DNA of 64,000 bases from Boletus sp. NGJ (lineage: Eukaryota; Basidiomycota; Agaricomycetes; Boletales; Boletaceae), in the NCBI GenBank assembly GCA_019096195.1, contig JAGTXK010000050.1:434001-498000 (forward strand). Direction: 5' to 3'. Position numbers and translations under genes: made by a program. Shown in pieces: positions 49,385-61,965 of this stretch (within the stretch, counting starts at the first letter, position 1; each line of letters opens with the position of its first letter). The notes beneath the pieces are model-generated. The model did no database searches and had not been told where the DNA came from. It saw nothing but the letters and a program-made list of their open reading frames with translations.

Positions 49385-49812
49385 AAAACAGCCCCCAGTG
49401 GGGTGAGTAAGATTGAGGTCAATGCATATGATGGGACTGAGCAGGGTGGGGGTGACCAAGTACTGAGATATACGATAGGACCGAGCAGTGTGAGCATGGC
49501 TGACCTTGATGTATATGATGAGACCAGGCAGGTTGGGGGTGACCAAGGGCTGATGTATATGACCACACCAAGCAGTGTGAGGGTGACTGACCTTGATATA
49601 TACAGTGGGACCAAGTAGGGTGAAGGTGACCAAGTACCAATGTATACGACCACACTGAGTGGTGTGAGTGTCACTGACCTCAATGGATACGATGAGACTG
49701 AGCAGGGCAGAGGTTACCAAGTACCAATGTAGACAACCACACCAAGCAGGATGAGGGTGACTGATCTCAATGGATATGATGAGACTGAGCAGGGTAGAGG
49801 TCACAAAGTGAC
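49385..49812 (+). repeat. Subterminal tandem repeat array, left arm of the KDZ-type element
   Basis: Imperfect units of about 85-90 bp, each with two related halves: GTGACTGACCTTGATGTATA, a GGGACCAAGCAGGGTG-like block, GGTGACCAAGTACCAATGTA, and a CACACCAAGCAGTGTGAG-like block. The array continues at 55397 beyond a copia insertion. Confidence 0.8.
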
Positions 49813-50352
49813 AGAATCTAAGAAAGGGCAGGAGTGCCCAAGACTCAGCCACTGCCTAAGAGGGCGAAAACAACTGAATTATTCATCTAAGAAAGGGCAG
49901 GAATGCCCAAGACTACAGTGCATTAGCTACAGGTAAATGATAAGTAAAAAGAGACTCACCTCAGCCACTGCCTAAGAGGGTGAAAACGACTGAGGTGTGT
50001 CAGTGAGTGGAAATTATATATGTATACTATGGGCGGAGATATGCTCATATTATATTATGTGAACAGGTCCAAAAGAAGCATAATATGTGTAAATATTAGC
50101 TAAGAAATGATGGAAAGTTTAACTATAATAAAAGCTCATTTTGAGTTTAGAATGAGCATGGAAAAGTTCTGGAAACAGTTCCGGAGCAGTTCTGAGATGA
50201 CCATCTTGAAACCTGTAGAAGGGTGTGGGAAAATCTTGAAAGCAACCCTCAGAACTGGAGGTTCCAGGATGTGGTTTCGGAATGATACTTCCAGGATCAG
50301 AAGTGATGGAACTAGAATGGTTTGGGACTTAATTATGGGTGAATATTGTCAC
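49813..50352 (-). repeat. LTR (3') of copia element 1
   Basis: Direct repeat of 54958-55396. It contains an extra segment of about 100 bp that partly duplicates the LTR start. It ends GGGTGAATATTGTCA like its partner. Confidence 0.85.
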
Positions 50353-53300
50353 TCCCACTCAAGTATAACCATAGTCCCATGACTTTAACAAACTTCCAGT
50401 GTTGATCCCTTATAAGTGGTGTAAGTATACTGTATCTGCCACCATGTCTCCAGTCGGAACATAGTGAATAATTGCTTCTCCCTTTCCAACGAGGTCATCT
50501 CTGATGAAGTGGTACTTCTGTTGGATGTGCTTGGCACGTGCTCAAAACTGTGGATCACAGGATAGGATTATAGCAACTTGATTGTCACAGAATGGCTCAG
50601 TTGGATCCTTTTGTGTATGTCCAATTTTATCAAAGAAGGTCTGGAGCCATGCAAGATGTTGTCCAGCATTGCTAAGTCCAATGTATTCTGACTTGGTAGT
50701 GGAAAGTGCAACCATGCTTTGTTGTTTACTGGGCCAGGAGATGGCTCCATGATTGCTCATGAAGAGAAAGCTGGAAGTAGATTGGGAATTGTTGGGGTCC
50801 TGAGACCACCCAGCATCAGTGTATCCATGGAAGTCCAAGTCCATTGAGATCTTAGTTCCATCAAATCTAAGTTCCATGTCCTTTGTGGCTTGAATGTATC
50901 TAAATGCTTGTTTTGCTGCCTTCCAATGAACTAGTTTGGGTTTTGCACTGAACTGACTAAGTGTCCCAATTGTGTATGTGATATCTGGACATGTTCTGAG
51001 CATGAGGTACATCAAAGACCCAATGATAGTGAGGTAAGAGACTTGACGTCCTTCAATGACCATTTCTGAAATGGTACAATCATTCTCTGGATCAGTTGCA
51101 GAGAGGTGGGAATTGTGTGCCATTGGAGTCCATACAGGTTTACAGTTTGACATGCCAGTATGTTACAGAGCTGTCTGGGAGTACTGCAATTGGGATAGAG
51201 AGATGGTTCAAAGCTCACAATTATGCTTGATTTCGATCCCCAAGATGTACTTGGCTTCTCCAAGATCCTACATTTTGAAACTGGAAGAAAGTTCCTTTTT
51301 GACAGAATCCATGAACTTCTAAGAGCTGGCAGTTAGGAGTAGGTCATCAACATAGACCATCAGGAAGCAGACCTGTTTGTCCTTCTGGTAGACATAGAGG
51401 CAAGTCTCTGCATCCAAACGAGTGAAGCCAAGTTCTCCAAGCTTTCAATCCAGGGTTTTGTTCCAAGTTCTTCCAGCCTGTTTGAGTCTATACAGGGAGC
51501 ATCGGAGCTTCCAGAAATATCTGGGTTGGATAAAGATGTCATCTGGAGGTAGCATGTATAAATCTTCCTCAAGTTCTCCATTCAGATATGCTGTGGAGAC
51601 ATCCATTTGATCCAACTCTAGATTGTGTTTTGCAGCCAGGGCAATCAGAGTACAGACTGAATTGAGGTTTGCTATTGGGGCAAAAACTTCCTAGTAATCA
51701 ACTCCTTTCCTTTGGGTGAATCCCCATGCAACTATCCAAACCTTGTATTGTTCCACATTTCCACTTTGGTCTCATTTAATGTAAAAGACAGGTTTGGAAG
51801 TGATGGGGGTGACTCCCTCTCCCTCTGGGATGAGAACAGTTTCATAGACATGATTGGAATTGAGGCTTTGAAGCTCTTCTTCCACTGCTGATTTCCAGAA
51901 TTCTGTATGTACTCCAGAGTAAGCCTCCTTGAGTGTTCTAGGAAGGGGTTCATTTGAGTCTGAGTTTGCAGAACCAGCAAATATGAAGTACTCCATATTT
52001 TCTATGGATGCTGAAAAGGCTCCTGAAATATTGGGTTCATCTCCAATGTGTTCTGGCAATTCCAGATGTTCTAGTGGTGGTTCCAGGTGCTCTGGTAGTG
52101 GTTCTGGTGGTTCTGGTGGTTCCGAGTGTTCTGCTTGTTCTTGCCGTTGATGGGCTTGTCTCATAGCCACTTCATCCAAAGTATGTTGATATTCTTTGTT
52201 CTTGTTTGCTGGTCGTCATGGTCAATTACTTCTACATACATTAACTGCTTGTTGAGCAACAGGATGAGTAGGAATAGGTGCAGGAATAGGAGGGGCTGGA
52301 ACAGCTGGGAGGATTAGAACAGCTGGGAGGATTGGAACAGCTGGAGGTGCTGGAATAGCCAGAATAGCTGGAGGAACTGGGAGATGGAGTGCATCTAGAT
52401 GAAGTTGTTCAAATTGATCTGCGAGCTCTAATATGACAGGGCTTGCTGGTCATTCAGGAACATCTGCTGGAGCTACATCTTCTCCCACTGGTCTGGAATT
52501 GGATGGACAGCAGTCTTCATCATCTCCACTGTTGTCCTCTGGTTGACAAAGATGCTCTGGAATTAGGCCCTCCCACTGTCCCTTAATAGCAGGGCCATTA
52601 TATGGAGCTGAGTCAGTTTCAGAGATGGTTCTGGTTTCATCAAAAGTAACATGTTGACTGGAGATGATAGTTCGATGTTCTATGTCCAGGAGCTTGTAGG
52701 CTTGTTGTCCATACATGTATTCAATCATAATGCATTTCTTTCCATGTGGTTGGAATTTCCCTCCTTGTTGTTCCTTTGGTATGTAGACATATGCTGGACA
52801 TTCAAAAGGTTAGAAGAAGGAGGGATTGACTTGGTGATTGAAAAAGACTTGATAGGGTACCTTTCCATCAAGTCCAGAAGTTGGGCTCCATGCAGTAACA
52901 TAAGCAGTGGTGGCCATTGCATCAGCCCAGAAAGACTTTGGAGGTTTGGATTCTTCTAGCATGGTGTTTGCAAGAGTGCATAGGGTCTGGTTCATCCATT
53001 TCACTCATCTGTTATATATGGAGCCAAGGTCTCATAGAGTGTTCTGTCAGTTCAGAACTAACTTTGGAATGCCTTATTGACATACTTGGTTCCTCCATTA
53101 CTTCTGACAAACTTGACATAGGATTCTGAGAAGTTCTCTTGTCCTATCTTAGTGTGAAGGAGTGTTTGGACATCTGTTTTCCACTGGTTGTAGATTCCAA
53201 GTGCTTCGTTTTTGTGTTTCATAAAGTAGACCCAAGGGAAATGGATGAAGTTGTCTACGATGACAATCCAAAATCTATGGCCTTCCTGGAATCTTGGAGT

Positions 53301-54957
53301 TATTGGGTCTCCAACATCTATGTGGATCATTTCAAGTGGGCAAGTGGTGCAAGATCCATCTTAAAGTTTGAAGGGTAGTTTCTTCATCTTTCCAAGAATA
53401 CATGCTTTACAAAATGTTGGTGAACCACTTAGTGTGTCTATCCCTTGGAGTTGTCCAGATTTCACCATCTGTTGAATGCGGTGAACAGAGACATGGCCCA
53501 TGCATCAGTGTAGAAGATTTATGTCTACTGTGGCATGTGCTGCTTCCTTCTGATCATTTGGATTAACCCTTGCATGCTATAGTCTATTTTTCTGTGTGGC
53601 AGCAAGTATGGTGTTCCGGTGCTTCCGAACATAGCACATGTCAGAACTGGCCAGAAAGGTAGTGGAAAGGCCAGCAGAAGCAAGTCGGTTCACAGAGATG
53701 AGGAAAATCTGGAACTCAGGAATTAGGAGAACATTAGATAGAATTATCTCATAGGTGGTTCCAGACACTTGTGAGATAAGTGGTACTGTTCCAATTCCTA
53801 TGGCCATGGTATTGGAATCATCTCTGAGGGTTACGGAATGAGGAGGGTGTAGTGGACGGTATGTCTGGAACCAAGAGCGATGAGGAACAATGTATGAAGA
53901 ATTGATGATTAGTGTGTTGCTCCCACTGCTTTTAGGTTCAGATGACAAGTAGGCATGAATACATTGCATTGTGGAGCAAGATACATGTTCTCTAGCTATG
54001 TTCACCATATCTGGAGGATCTGGAGTTTCCTCCACTGCATTTGCCTTACCCTTTCCTTTCTCCACTTTTCTAAACCCTCCTTTCCTCAGCTCAGAGATCC
54101 ACTTTTTGTAGGTGTTACAGTCAGAGGAGTTATGAGTTGATGAGAGGTGGTGCTCACACCAGGAAGAGGTGTTTGAGGGATGAGTCGATGATTTGGAATG
54201 TCCAGAAGCTTTCATGGCAGACTCGGGATGGCTGGAAGGGTAGAGCCATGCATCTTCTGCAGTGATCCGGGTTTCTATGGTGTCAAAGGTGAGTTTGCTA
54301 TCTTCCACAGTGTTGATGACAGAAGATTTGAACATTCCCCATTTCAGAGTTTTCAAAAGGGAGTTTAGAAGGATGAATGAAAGGACTTTGTCATCCACTG
54401 AAAACTTCATTCCAGCAAGGCAAGCTTCCACTGTTCAAAGTGTGGAGATGCATTCGGCAACAGCAGAAGTTCCATTCCATGTACTATTGAAGAGTTGTTG
54501 GAACAGATAGAAGGCGGAGGAGATATTTGGGCTTTCATGAAGTTTCACAAGAGTGTCAAAGAGTTTCTTGGCACTGGAGCAGGTGCAAGTTTTCATTAGA
54601 AGGGCATCAGAGATGTATTGCTGAATGATGCCATGAGCCTTTTCATCATGTTGCTGCCATTCATGGACATCAGAAGTGGTAGCAATGCTTAGTGAGCCAA
54701 CAATGGGATTTATGTCTGTTCCAGCAGTAACACCAAAAACCTTTTCAGCACAAAGTTTTGCTGAGATGCAAACCTTCCAGATTTCATAATTGTTTGGTCC
54801 AGTGAGGGTTTCCTCTGGATGAATGGTGTCTGAGGGAGACATGGTGGAAGGTGTGGAAGTGAGTTCATGATGAACTGAGGTGCACTGAGGGATGTGTGAG
54901 GTGAGGTTGAGTTGTCGCTGAGTGTTACCATTTAGCTTGTACCAACAGGGCTCATAA

Positions 54958-55396
54958 CCTAACAGAATCTAAGAAAGGGCAAGAATGTCCAAGACTCAGC
55001 CACTGCCTAAGAGGGTGAAAACGACTGAGGTGTGTGTCAGTGAGTGAAAACTATATATACTATGGGCAGAGGTATGCTTGTATTATATTATATGTGATAT
55101 TATGTGAACAGATCCAAAGAAGCATAATATGTATAAATATCGGCTAAGAAATGATGAGAAGTCTAACTATAATAAAAGCTCATTCCGAGTTCGGAATGAG
55201 TGCAGGAAAGTTCCGGAAACAGTTCTGGAGCAGTTCTGAGATAACCATCTCAGAACCTGCAGAAGGGCACAGGAAAATCTCAGAAGCAACCCTCAGAACT
55301 GAAGGTTCTGGGATGTGGTTTCAGAATGGTACTTTCAGAATCAGAAGTGATGGAATTAGAATGGTTCGGGACTTGATTATGGGTGAATATTGTCAC
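54958..55396 (-). repeat. LTR (5') of copia element 1
   Basis: Direct repeat of 49813-50352, ending ATTGTCA at 55396. The KDZ-arm repeat resumes immediately with CCAAGTACCAATG. Confidence 0.85.
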
Positions 55397-55850
55397 CAAG
55401 TACCAATGTAAACGACCACACTAAGCAGGATGAGGGTGACTGACCTTGATGGATACAACCACACTGAGCAGTGTGAGCATGACAGACCTCAATGTATATG
55501 ATGGGACCAAGCAGGGCAGAGGTGACCAAGTGCTGATGTATATGACAGGACTGAGCAATATGGGGGTGACTGACCTTGATGCATATGGTGTGACTGAGAA
55601 GCATGGGTGTGACTTACCTTAATGCATTTGACCAGAACCAAGCAGTGTGAGCACTGCTTACCTCAATGGATATAGCAGGACCAAGCAGGGTGGGGGTGAC
55701 CACTTGCCAATCTATGTGATGGAACCAAGCAGTGTAAGTGTGACTGACCTTGATGCATATGATAGGATTGAGTAGGGCGAGTGTGACCTAGTGCAATGGA
55801 TACAGAAGAGACTGAGCAAGGTGCATGTGATACACCTTGAATATGGGGAG
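55397..55850 (+). repeat. Continuation of the left-arm subterminal repeat array
   Basis: Same 85-90 bp unit as 49385-49812, interrupted by copia element 1. It ends near 55850, where non-repetitive interior begins. Confidence 0.75.
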
Positions 55851-56330
55851 ATGCTATGGCTAATGCATTGTTCTGTCCAAAATCTACTCTTCTTGGTGGC
55901 TGTGAATGAGTCTCCAAATCTGGACTAACACTTGAAACATGAGTTTCCATGGGAACCTACCACTCTATATATTTTCCTGATTCCTGCTTTCCCCAATCCT
56001 CTCAGATCTTCCTTTCACCATAAGCCCCCCTGAAATTCCTAACAATTGGGCCATTTCCTATACCAATAAATTAGCTGCCTATATGGTGTCTAGATTTCAG
56101 AATTCCCTACCGTCTACCAATGACAATAGTCAGCCAAAAATTACATCTCCATGCATTCCCATGCAGACAGTTTGCAAGGCAAACAGGATGGTCACCATTA
56201 TTTCAAAAGCATATCAAAACAAGGGTATGGCTCTCACATTTGATAATGCCCTGCTAATTCCCATCCAGTGATGATCAGCAATGTTGACATCATTCGGCTT
56301 GGTGAATGAATCAAAAGGAGGAGACATTCA
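55851..56330. other. Interior of the KDZ-type element, unassigned
   Basis: No recognised gene. There are short open stretches on the plus strand only. This is possibly the upstream part of the oxygenase gene that follows. Confidence 0.35.
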
Positions 56331-57240
56331 ATGGTGCCATCAGATGGTGATGATCAGGAATATGCCATGCTCACCGAATCTGCTGTTGTTACTGATTGTT
56401 CAGACTACATCTTACTTTGGTACTTACCCAGTGCAATCAGCCACCCTAATCAAGTAAGTATGTCCCTAGGTTCCACAACCATCTCACCAATAGATCAATC
56501 AAGCAATACATCTGGGAACAGCTACTGCTGCTGTCTAGGTCTCTTTTCCACAGCTTGACCAGAAATACTCACTGGCAAATCTCAGAGGCAAACTTCCACC
56601 CTACAGCAAAGCTGTGAGGGACAATCAACCTATCTCCTGCTTGGTTTCAACAGGGCCAAAATGTCGATATTTATTTGGCTTTCCCTCTTTTTCATCAACC
56701 TGACATTGGTCAACAGGAGGAAAATGGGCCACCTGAGGTCATAGCACTGCTCAAGGCAACCAAAAATGATAGCAGAGCATGTGAATGGCTGCTGGCCATG
56801 AAAGAGCATTTAGCTCTTTTGATGATTTGGGTTGGGAGGTATTGGTTTGGCTTGGCAACTGGGCAGCCACACAGGAGGACCTTGACATGAAGGATGTACT
56901 TCCTTTGTGGTCATCGGTTTATAATGTTGTTTCCGTCATGGCCAACCAAGCTAGCCCATTTCACACCAATATAAATGGAAAGCCCCAGTGGTTGGATCTT
57001 CTCGTCTCAATTGGTAACTACACTGGGTTAGATTTTGTGATCCCCATCATCAAGCATCAGCTTTGGTATGACCCAGGGACAGTGATTGTATCCTCGGGGC
57101 AAATGCTTGAGCATGGAGTCAGTCTAGTTGAAGGGGAGCAGGGGGTGCTCTCATACTACATGCAGGACAATGTTCATGAATACATGGATGTTTCCCACTG
57201 TAATTACATGAAATATGAGATTTGGGGAGGACAGTAAAGA
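56331..57240 (+). pseudogene. TET/JBP-type 2OG-Fe(II) oxygenase relic
   Basis: The best segment (about 56785-57234) reads DVLPLWSSVYNVVSVMANQ, then a degenerate metal site HTNINGKPQWLDLLVSIGNY, then DPGTVIVSSGQMLEHGVS, EGEQGVLSYYMQDNVHEYMD and CNYMKYEIW before a stop at 57235. The order (S-V-Y-N, H-x-D-like, G-x-P-x-W-x-D-L-L, D-P-G-T, L-x-H-G-V, Y-Y-M-x-D-x-V-H-E) is that of the fungal TET/JBP family linked to KDZ transposons, which oxidise 5-methylcytosine in related proteins. The usual Asp of the metal triad is Asn here. The upstream part (56331-56785) is in broken frames. The relic is probably inactive. Confidence 0.68.
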
Positions 57241-58374
57241 ATAGACAGGCAGTCAAAGTCAGACGTAGATTTGTTGCCTCAGTCTGCACTTGGTTAGTCA
57301 TATTTGCTGAACTCAGCCAAGATATCGCCAGATAAAGCTTTGAATTACAAATTACAACCTTTAACTATGGACAAGGAGTCTGGATCACAGGCCAAGCATG
57401 CATCACTGATCCTTCCAAAACAGTTTCCACAACCGAACCATATCTACCCAAGACTCTATCATCATTGCCTCTGCCTTTGCAAGCTCAGCAATATTTTGCT
57501 GAAGCTCAGCCAAAATCCTGGTTGCCAGGGGGCATCTAGCTGAGCATTGTGAGCATTGTCCAATGGAGACTCATCCATTGGCCAATAGTCCTTGTGATGA
57601 ATTAGCTAATGACCATGATCCAAGTGATCCACATACCTGGAAGAAGATTTCCACCCTTGCAAAGGAATTGGAAATGAATAATTGAAATGCCTTGAGATGG
57701 TAGTCTGGAATGTTGGCCACCCACCATGGATGCTTGAATCCAAAGGTGGGCGCACCGGTGCTTGGCTGCCAACCTGGCAAGAGCTCTGGGGTTCACTTCA
57801 TGCCATTGAGGCCAATTTCTGAGGTGGCACAGATGATGTCCTGTTGGAGATCCTCTGGACTGGTGCCAACTTTGATGAATCAGGCACAGGATGGGGTCGG
57901 TGGAGGTGTGGTGTGCATGGGCACATATAGGCCTAAGTAAAAGGCCAAGACGTTCTGCAAATCAACAATGTCAAAGGGCCGATCTGCAATGTGAAATGGA
58001 AAAAACATCCCAATTCCATGATCATATTATCATGCCAAGTTACCAGCCACTGCTTGGCAGGAAGTCATGCAAGATGTGCCATGGCCACTTCAATCCAGCA
58101 CTTCTAATATCACAGCATCATGTGGAGAGTGGTGACAGATGTGTCATCAGAAAATGTTTCCATGGCAGAATGGGGAATATGATGAAATGGAGGGTGTGGA
58201 GAGACTGTGGTTATATATTCAGCCCATGCAAATCTTGGAATATCCCAAATTCATCAATAATGCATGACAGTTTTGGACAGGCTGTGTATTTTTGTCATGA
58301 TATGATGTCTACTTATAAAAAGAGGCTATCATCCAATGTCTCCATAAGTTGTGACTCTCAGCAGCTTTTCCACT
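57241..58374. other. Interior of the KDZ-type element, unassigned
   Basis: No gene could be supported. Short open stretches occur on both strands (for example 57891-58382 plus and 57571-57796 minus) without a recognised family. They are probably decayed transposon coding sequence. Confidence 0.35.
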
Positions 58375-58640
58375 CTGCCTGACACTGTTCCTGAAGTCGA
58401 GCATAGATGGCCTGCTGGTGGGCAGCATAGCATGTTTTTCCTCAGCTGTCATTTTGCCGACTGTGTGCTGCATGCTCTTCCCATTTCCTTGATTTGTGGT
58501 TGAAGTAACCAATGGTCCATTCAAACTTGGCCATTAGTAGCTCTGCCTCCTCTCTCCACTGATCCATTGTGGCTTTTGCACACAATCAATGTAGCTCTGC
58601 GATCTCATATACATTCATGTCTTTCATGGTCTGTAGCTCC
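58375..58640 (-). pseudogene. KDZ transposase-like C-terminal fragment
   Basis: The minus strand reads DQWREEAELLMAKFEWTIGY, then FNHKSRKWEEHA and GKTCYAAHQQAIYARLQEQ. A pattern of M-x-R-W-x-E-E-x-x-L with an aromatic W-x-x-x-F and a W-E-x-R/H-A is seen near the C-terminus of KDZ transposases in Agaricomycetes. It is interrupted and lacks the catalytic core. The assignment rests on this short stretch and on the nearby TET/JBP relic. Confidence 0.45.
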
Positions 58641-61600
58641 ATCTTCATCGCCATGAGCCATAGTTCATGGTTGGGTCAGAGCATGGCCTCCTCATATGTA
58701 GCTGGTGGGATGGACATGTCATAGTCTGATGTGGAGGGATCTCAACACTTGTCGCTTCTGATGGTGATATAAGCTTGCTCTTTGATGACATGAGCTTGCT
58801 CGCCTATAGCAATGTCTGCTGCAATGTTTGGGATGTTGTTGTTCAATTCAATGGCTCCCAGAGAGTCAGTATCCATGGCCTCGTTGCCTATCACCCCCTC
58901 TGACGAAGCAGGGTGGCCCAAATTGTCTGATCACACCCCCTGAGTTGTGACAAGCACATGTTGATCACGAAGCACATCCAGATGGGCCTTGACAGCCACA
59001 CGCTCTTCAGCATAGGCTTTACCAGCTTCATTCATGTACCGTGTGTGACTGGACTTGTGAAGAGGGTTAGGAGGCAGTAGTGCCATAGCAGGAGGGGGGA
59101 GGATGGGCACAGCAGGTGTTCCAGGCACCATAACCACATCTGTTGAAGAGGTGAATGTGGGAAGGGGGGGAGAGGGCAGTGCAGGCTTATCCCTGTCCTC
59201 ATCTTCCTCATTCTTAGTACTCCCAAAGTCCTCATCAAAAATGATGTTGTGTGCAATAAAGAAGGCACCACTGGAGGTGTCACATAGGCGATAGCCCTTC
59301 ACCCCCTCTGGATAGCCCATGAAGAGTGCCCAACGTGACCTTGGTCCAAGCTTATTCTGCATCTTAGTGGAAATACACACCCAACATTGCAATTCAAACA
59401 TGCGGAGGTGGGACAAGTCAGGTTTCTTGTTGTTAACCATTTCATAAAGCGTCTTTCCAGGTGGGAGGACTGTGGACTCAGTATGGTTCCATAGGTAGGC
59501 AGCAGTAAGGACAGCCTCACCCCAGAGGGTCAGGGGTAGACCAGCTGCCTTGAGTATAGCGAGAGAATGGCCCTCAAGGGTCTATATCACCCATTCAGCT
59601 TTACCATTTTGTTGATGAGCATAAGGTGCTGCTAGCTGTCTCTTGATCCCAGCATCCTCCAGCACTTTTATAAACTCTGCACTCAGAAATTCCCCACCAT
59701 TGTCGGAATGAAATGCCTTCACCCTGCACTCTGCATGATTCTCCCACAAGTTCTTGATGATTTGCCATGCATTTAATGCTTGGTTCTTGGTAGCAAGCAG
59801 TTGAACATTGATGACATGCATGTGGGGTTTGAACAGGAAATGGTCCACAGATATTGGAGTGGATTAGATCCAGCATATTTGCCATGTGCAGGGTCTTAGA
59901 TGGGGGATAGGGTTTGCAAGGGTGCTTGGCCATGATGCATGCTTCACATTGAGAAAGTGGCTTGGAATGGTCTATACTTATGCCGGTTGCAACTAATGGT
60001 AAGCACTTCACTGACTCGCCCCCTTGGTGACCTATCCTAGCGTGCCATAGGTCTAAGCTTACTGTGGTTTTGGTGACCACGGAGATCTCCTGTACCATTG
60101 ATGCTTGCAAGAGGAGCTTACTGGGGTGAATGAAGTGTAGCTCCACATGACAGAGATTCCCTGTCAAGAGGAGGTCACCCAGAGCTTCACTATGATAGGA
60201 AAGTTGACACTGAGCCGACATCCCACTGTGCGACTCTTTGAACTCACAGTCCCAGCCTTTCTCCAACATGTGCCCAACTGAAAGAAGGTTGGTGAGTGCG
60301 TCTGGAGCATGGAGGCAGTCATACAGTGTGACCTGGTACTTCTCTTCTCTGAGGATGAGATCTGCAACACATATACCCCTGCCAGTGGTGCATAACATAC
60401 CATGGTTGGCAGTCTGGACACCTGGGTTGTCCTCTGTCTGGAAGTCCATGAAGTACTCCCTATTGATAACAAGGTGAGATGTCATACCTGAGTTGAGTAG
60501 AGTGGAGACGAAGTTGTCAGGAAGTTCAGTAATTGCAGTGCAGGACAGTTCACACTGGTATTCACTAGTAGAAGGGTTCTGGGGAGTTGATGAGGGTGAA
60601 TCAGAAGAGGTTGCCATGGCCACCACTGTGGTCTCAGGCTTCTGACTCTTGTTGCGAATCCATGCAGGGGCTTTGTTCTCCATACTGCTGCCAGGCCAAT
60701 AGCAGTGAGTGATATTGTGGTTGTCAGCATGTGGGAGGCTAGCGCATAACACATTGGTGCATTTCACCCCTTTAGGGTTGTTGCAATGCATCCAGAATCC
60801 AGTGACAGGATCTGTTTTGATGTTCCCCCCATGCCTTGTACAATCACGACATTGGTGTATTCTGACCCTGGTCCTGCTAATTTTCTCCTTCCAACAATAG
60901 CATTTGCCTTTTTTGTGAACAATTTGGCAACAGCATCGAAAGTCAGAGTTGAGGGAGTGGTGGTGCTCATGGTAGAGGTGGAGGAGCTAGACATACAGTT
61001 CATAGTGAACTCCTTAAAAATCTGCCATTCAATGCTGTCTGGGAGACCCTGGAGCAAGTTTAAGATTGATTCATCATTGGAGTAAGTAATTCCCATTTGA
61101 ATAAACCTGAGACATGCGACCTCAAAGACCCTGAGATACTGAGATGTGTCATCAGCATCCTTGAGTTTTTCTGAGTGTATTTAAGTGTGAAGCTCATACT
61201 GGGAAAGTAGGTCATTTTGAGAGTAGCGTTCAGATAGGATATCCCATTGTTCATGTGCTGTCTGGCTTTTATTGAGTTGGTTTGTGACAATGGAGGAATT
61301 TTTTTGGTTGATCAGTGCCTTGGCTTGTGCATTCTTCGCCAACCAGTTGAGGATCTTTTCCTTTTCCTCGTCAGTAACAGCAGTTGGGTTTGCTGGTATT
61401 GGCTTATCAATGGCGAACTCTGTGAAATCAATCGGATTTGTGCCATTACTGCAGTGGTTCCAGAGACATTTGCCCTTAAGGGCTAATGTCATCTGACAAT
61501 GCCACTGTGCATATGTAGTTTTTGGCCCCTGTAAGTTCACAAATGTGGTCACATTTCCCCATGGTTATTTCTGTGGTTCTAAGTGAGTGCTCTGAGTCTA

Positions 61601-61965
61601 GATTTTGATGATTAGGGTTCTGCCTGGTCAGAACCTAGGGCTCATAACCTGATCGAGCTAGATGAAGTAACTCAGTGAACATAAAAGTGTGAGAGCACTA
61701 ATATTAATACCTAGATGAAGTAACTAGGTACTTATAAGCATGAAACAATGTGAGTCTAGCTGGTCAACATACATGAAAGTGTGAGAGTGCTGAGGAGAGA
61801 TGTTGATCAGATGACGCATGTTCTAGCACTACAAGATTACATAATATGATAAATGTGGTAAGACGAGTGCACAAAGGTGCTACAAGCTGCCAAGTGCAAG
61901 ATGGTGCAAGATATGGAGCAGCCAAATGAATAAGATAAGATAAATAAGTTCAACAACATTAGCCC
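58641..61965 (-). mobile_element. Ty1/copia LTR retrotransposon 2 (fossil, partial)
   Basis: Minus-strand gag (from 61552), Cys/His knuckle and protease region (60791-60400, with the D-S-G-like active-site segment), integrase (about 60150-58950, with GHQGGESVKCLP and FHSDNGGEFLS) and the very start of reverse transcriptase (ATYEEAM near 58700) can be recognised. A GGTTATGAGCCC block at about 61630-61645 matches the primer-site-like block of element 1, so the 5' LTR should be about 61650-61965. No second LTR was found. It is broken, with several breaks, and looks old. It differs clearly from element 1 and is a separate lineage. Confidence 0.8.

Larger units (their letters stand above)
49813..55396 (-). 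mobile_element. Ty1/copia LTR retrotransposon 1 (fossil)
   Basis: Two direct LTRs, about 540 bp (49813-50352) and about 440 bp (54958-55396), with TGACA/TGTCA-type ends enclose a body read on the minus strand. The order is gag (54842 downward, with a Cys/His knuckle), protease, integrase (about 53330-52800), reverse transcriptase (about 52180-51270) and RNase H (51153-50542), which is the Ty1/copia order. A primer-site-like GGTTATGAGCCC adjoins the 5' LTR. The flanks read CAAAG and CCAAG, a likely 5-bp target duplication within the KDZ-arm repeats. The element is broken, with roughly five to ten breaks in the coding part. The LTRs differ by about 15% in stretches compared by eye, so the insertion is old. 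Confidence 0.88.

Noticed and set aside
49048-49852. Minus-strand frames of 200 or more codons across the subterminal array, also 62003-62943 plus
   Set aside because: They are tandem-repeat shadows; all frames repeat the same phrase every 28-30 residues. Only 49048-49190 carries transposase sequence.
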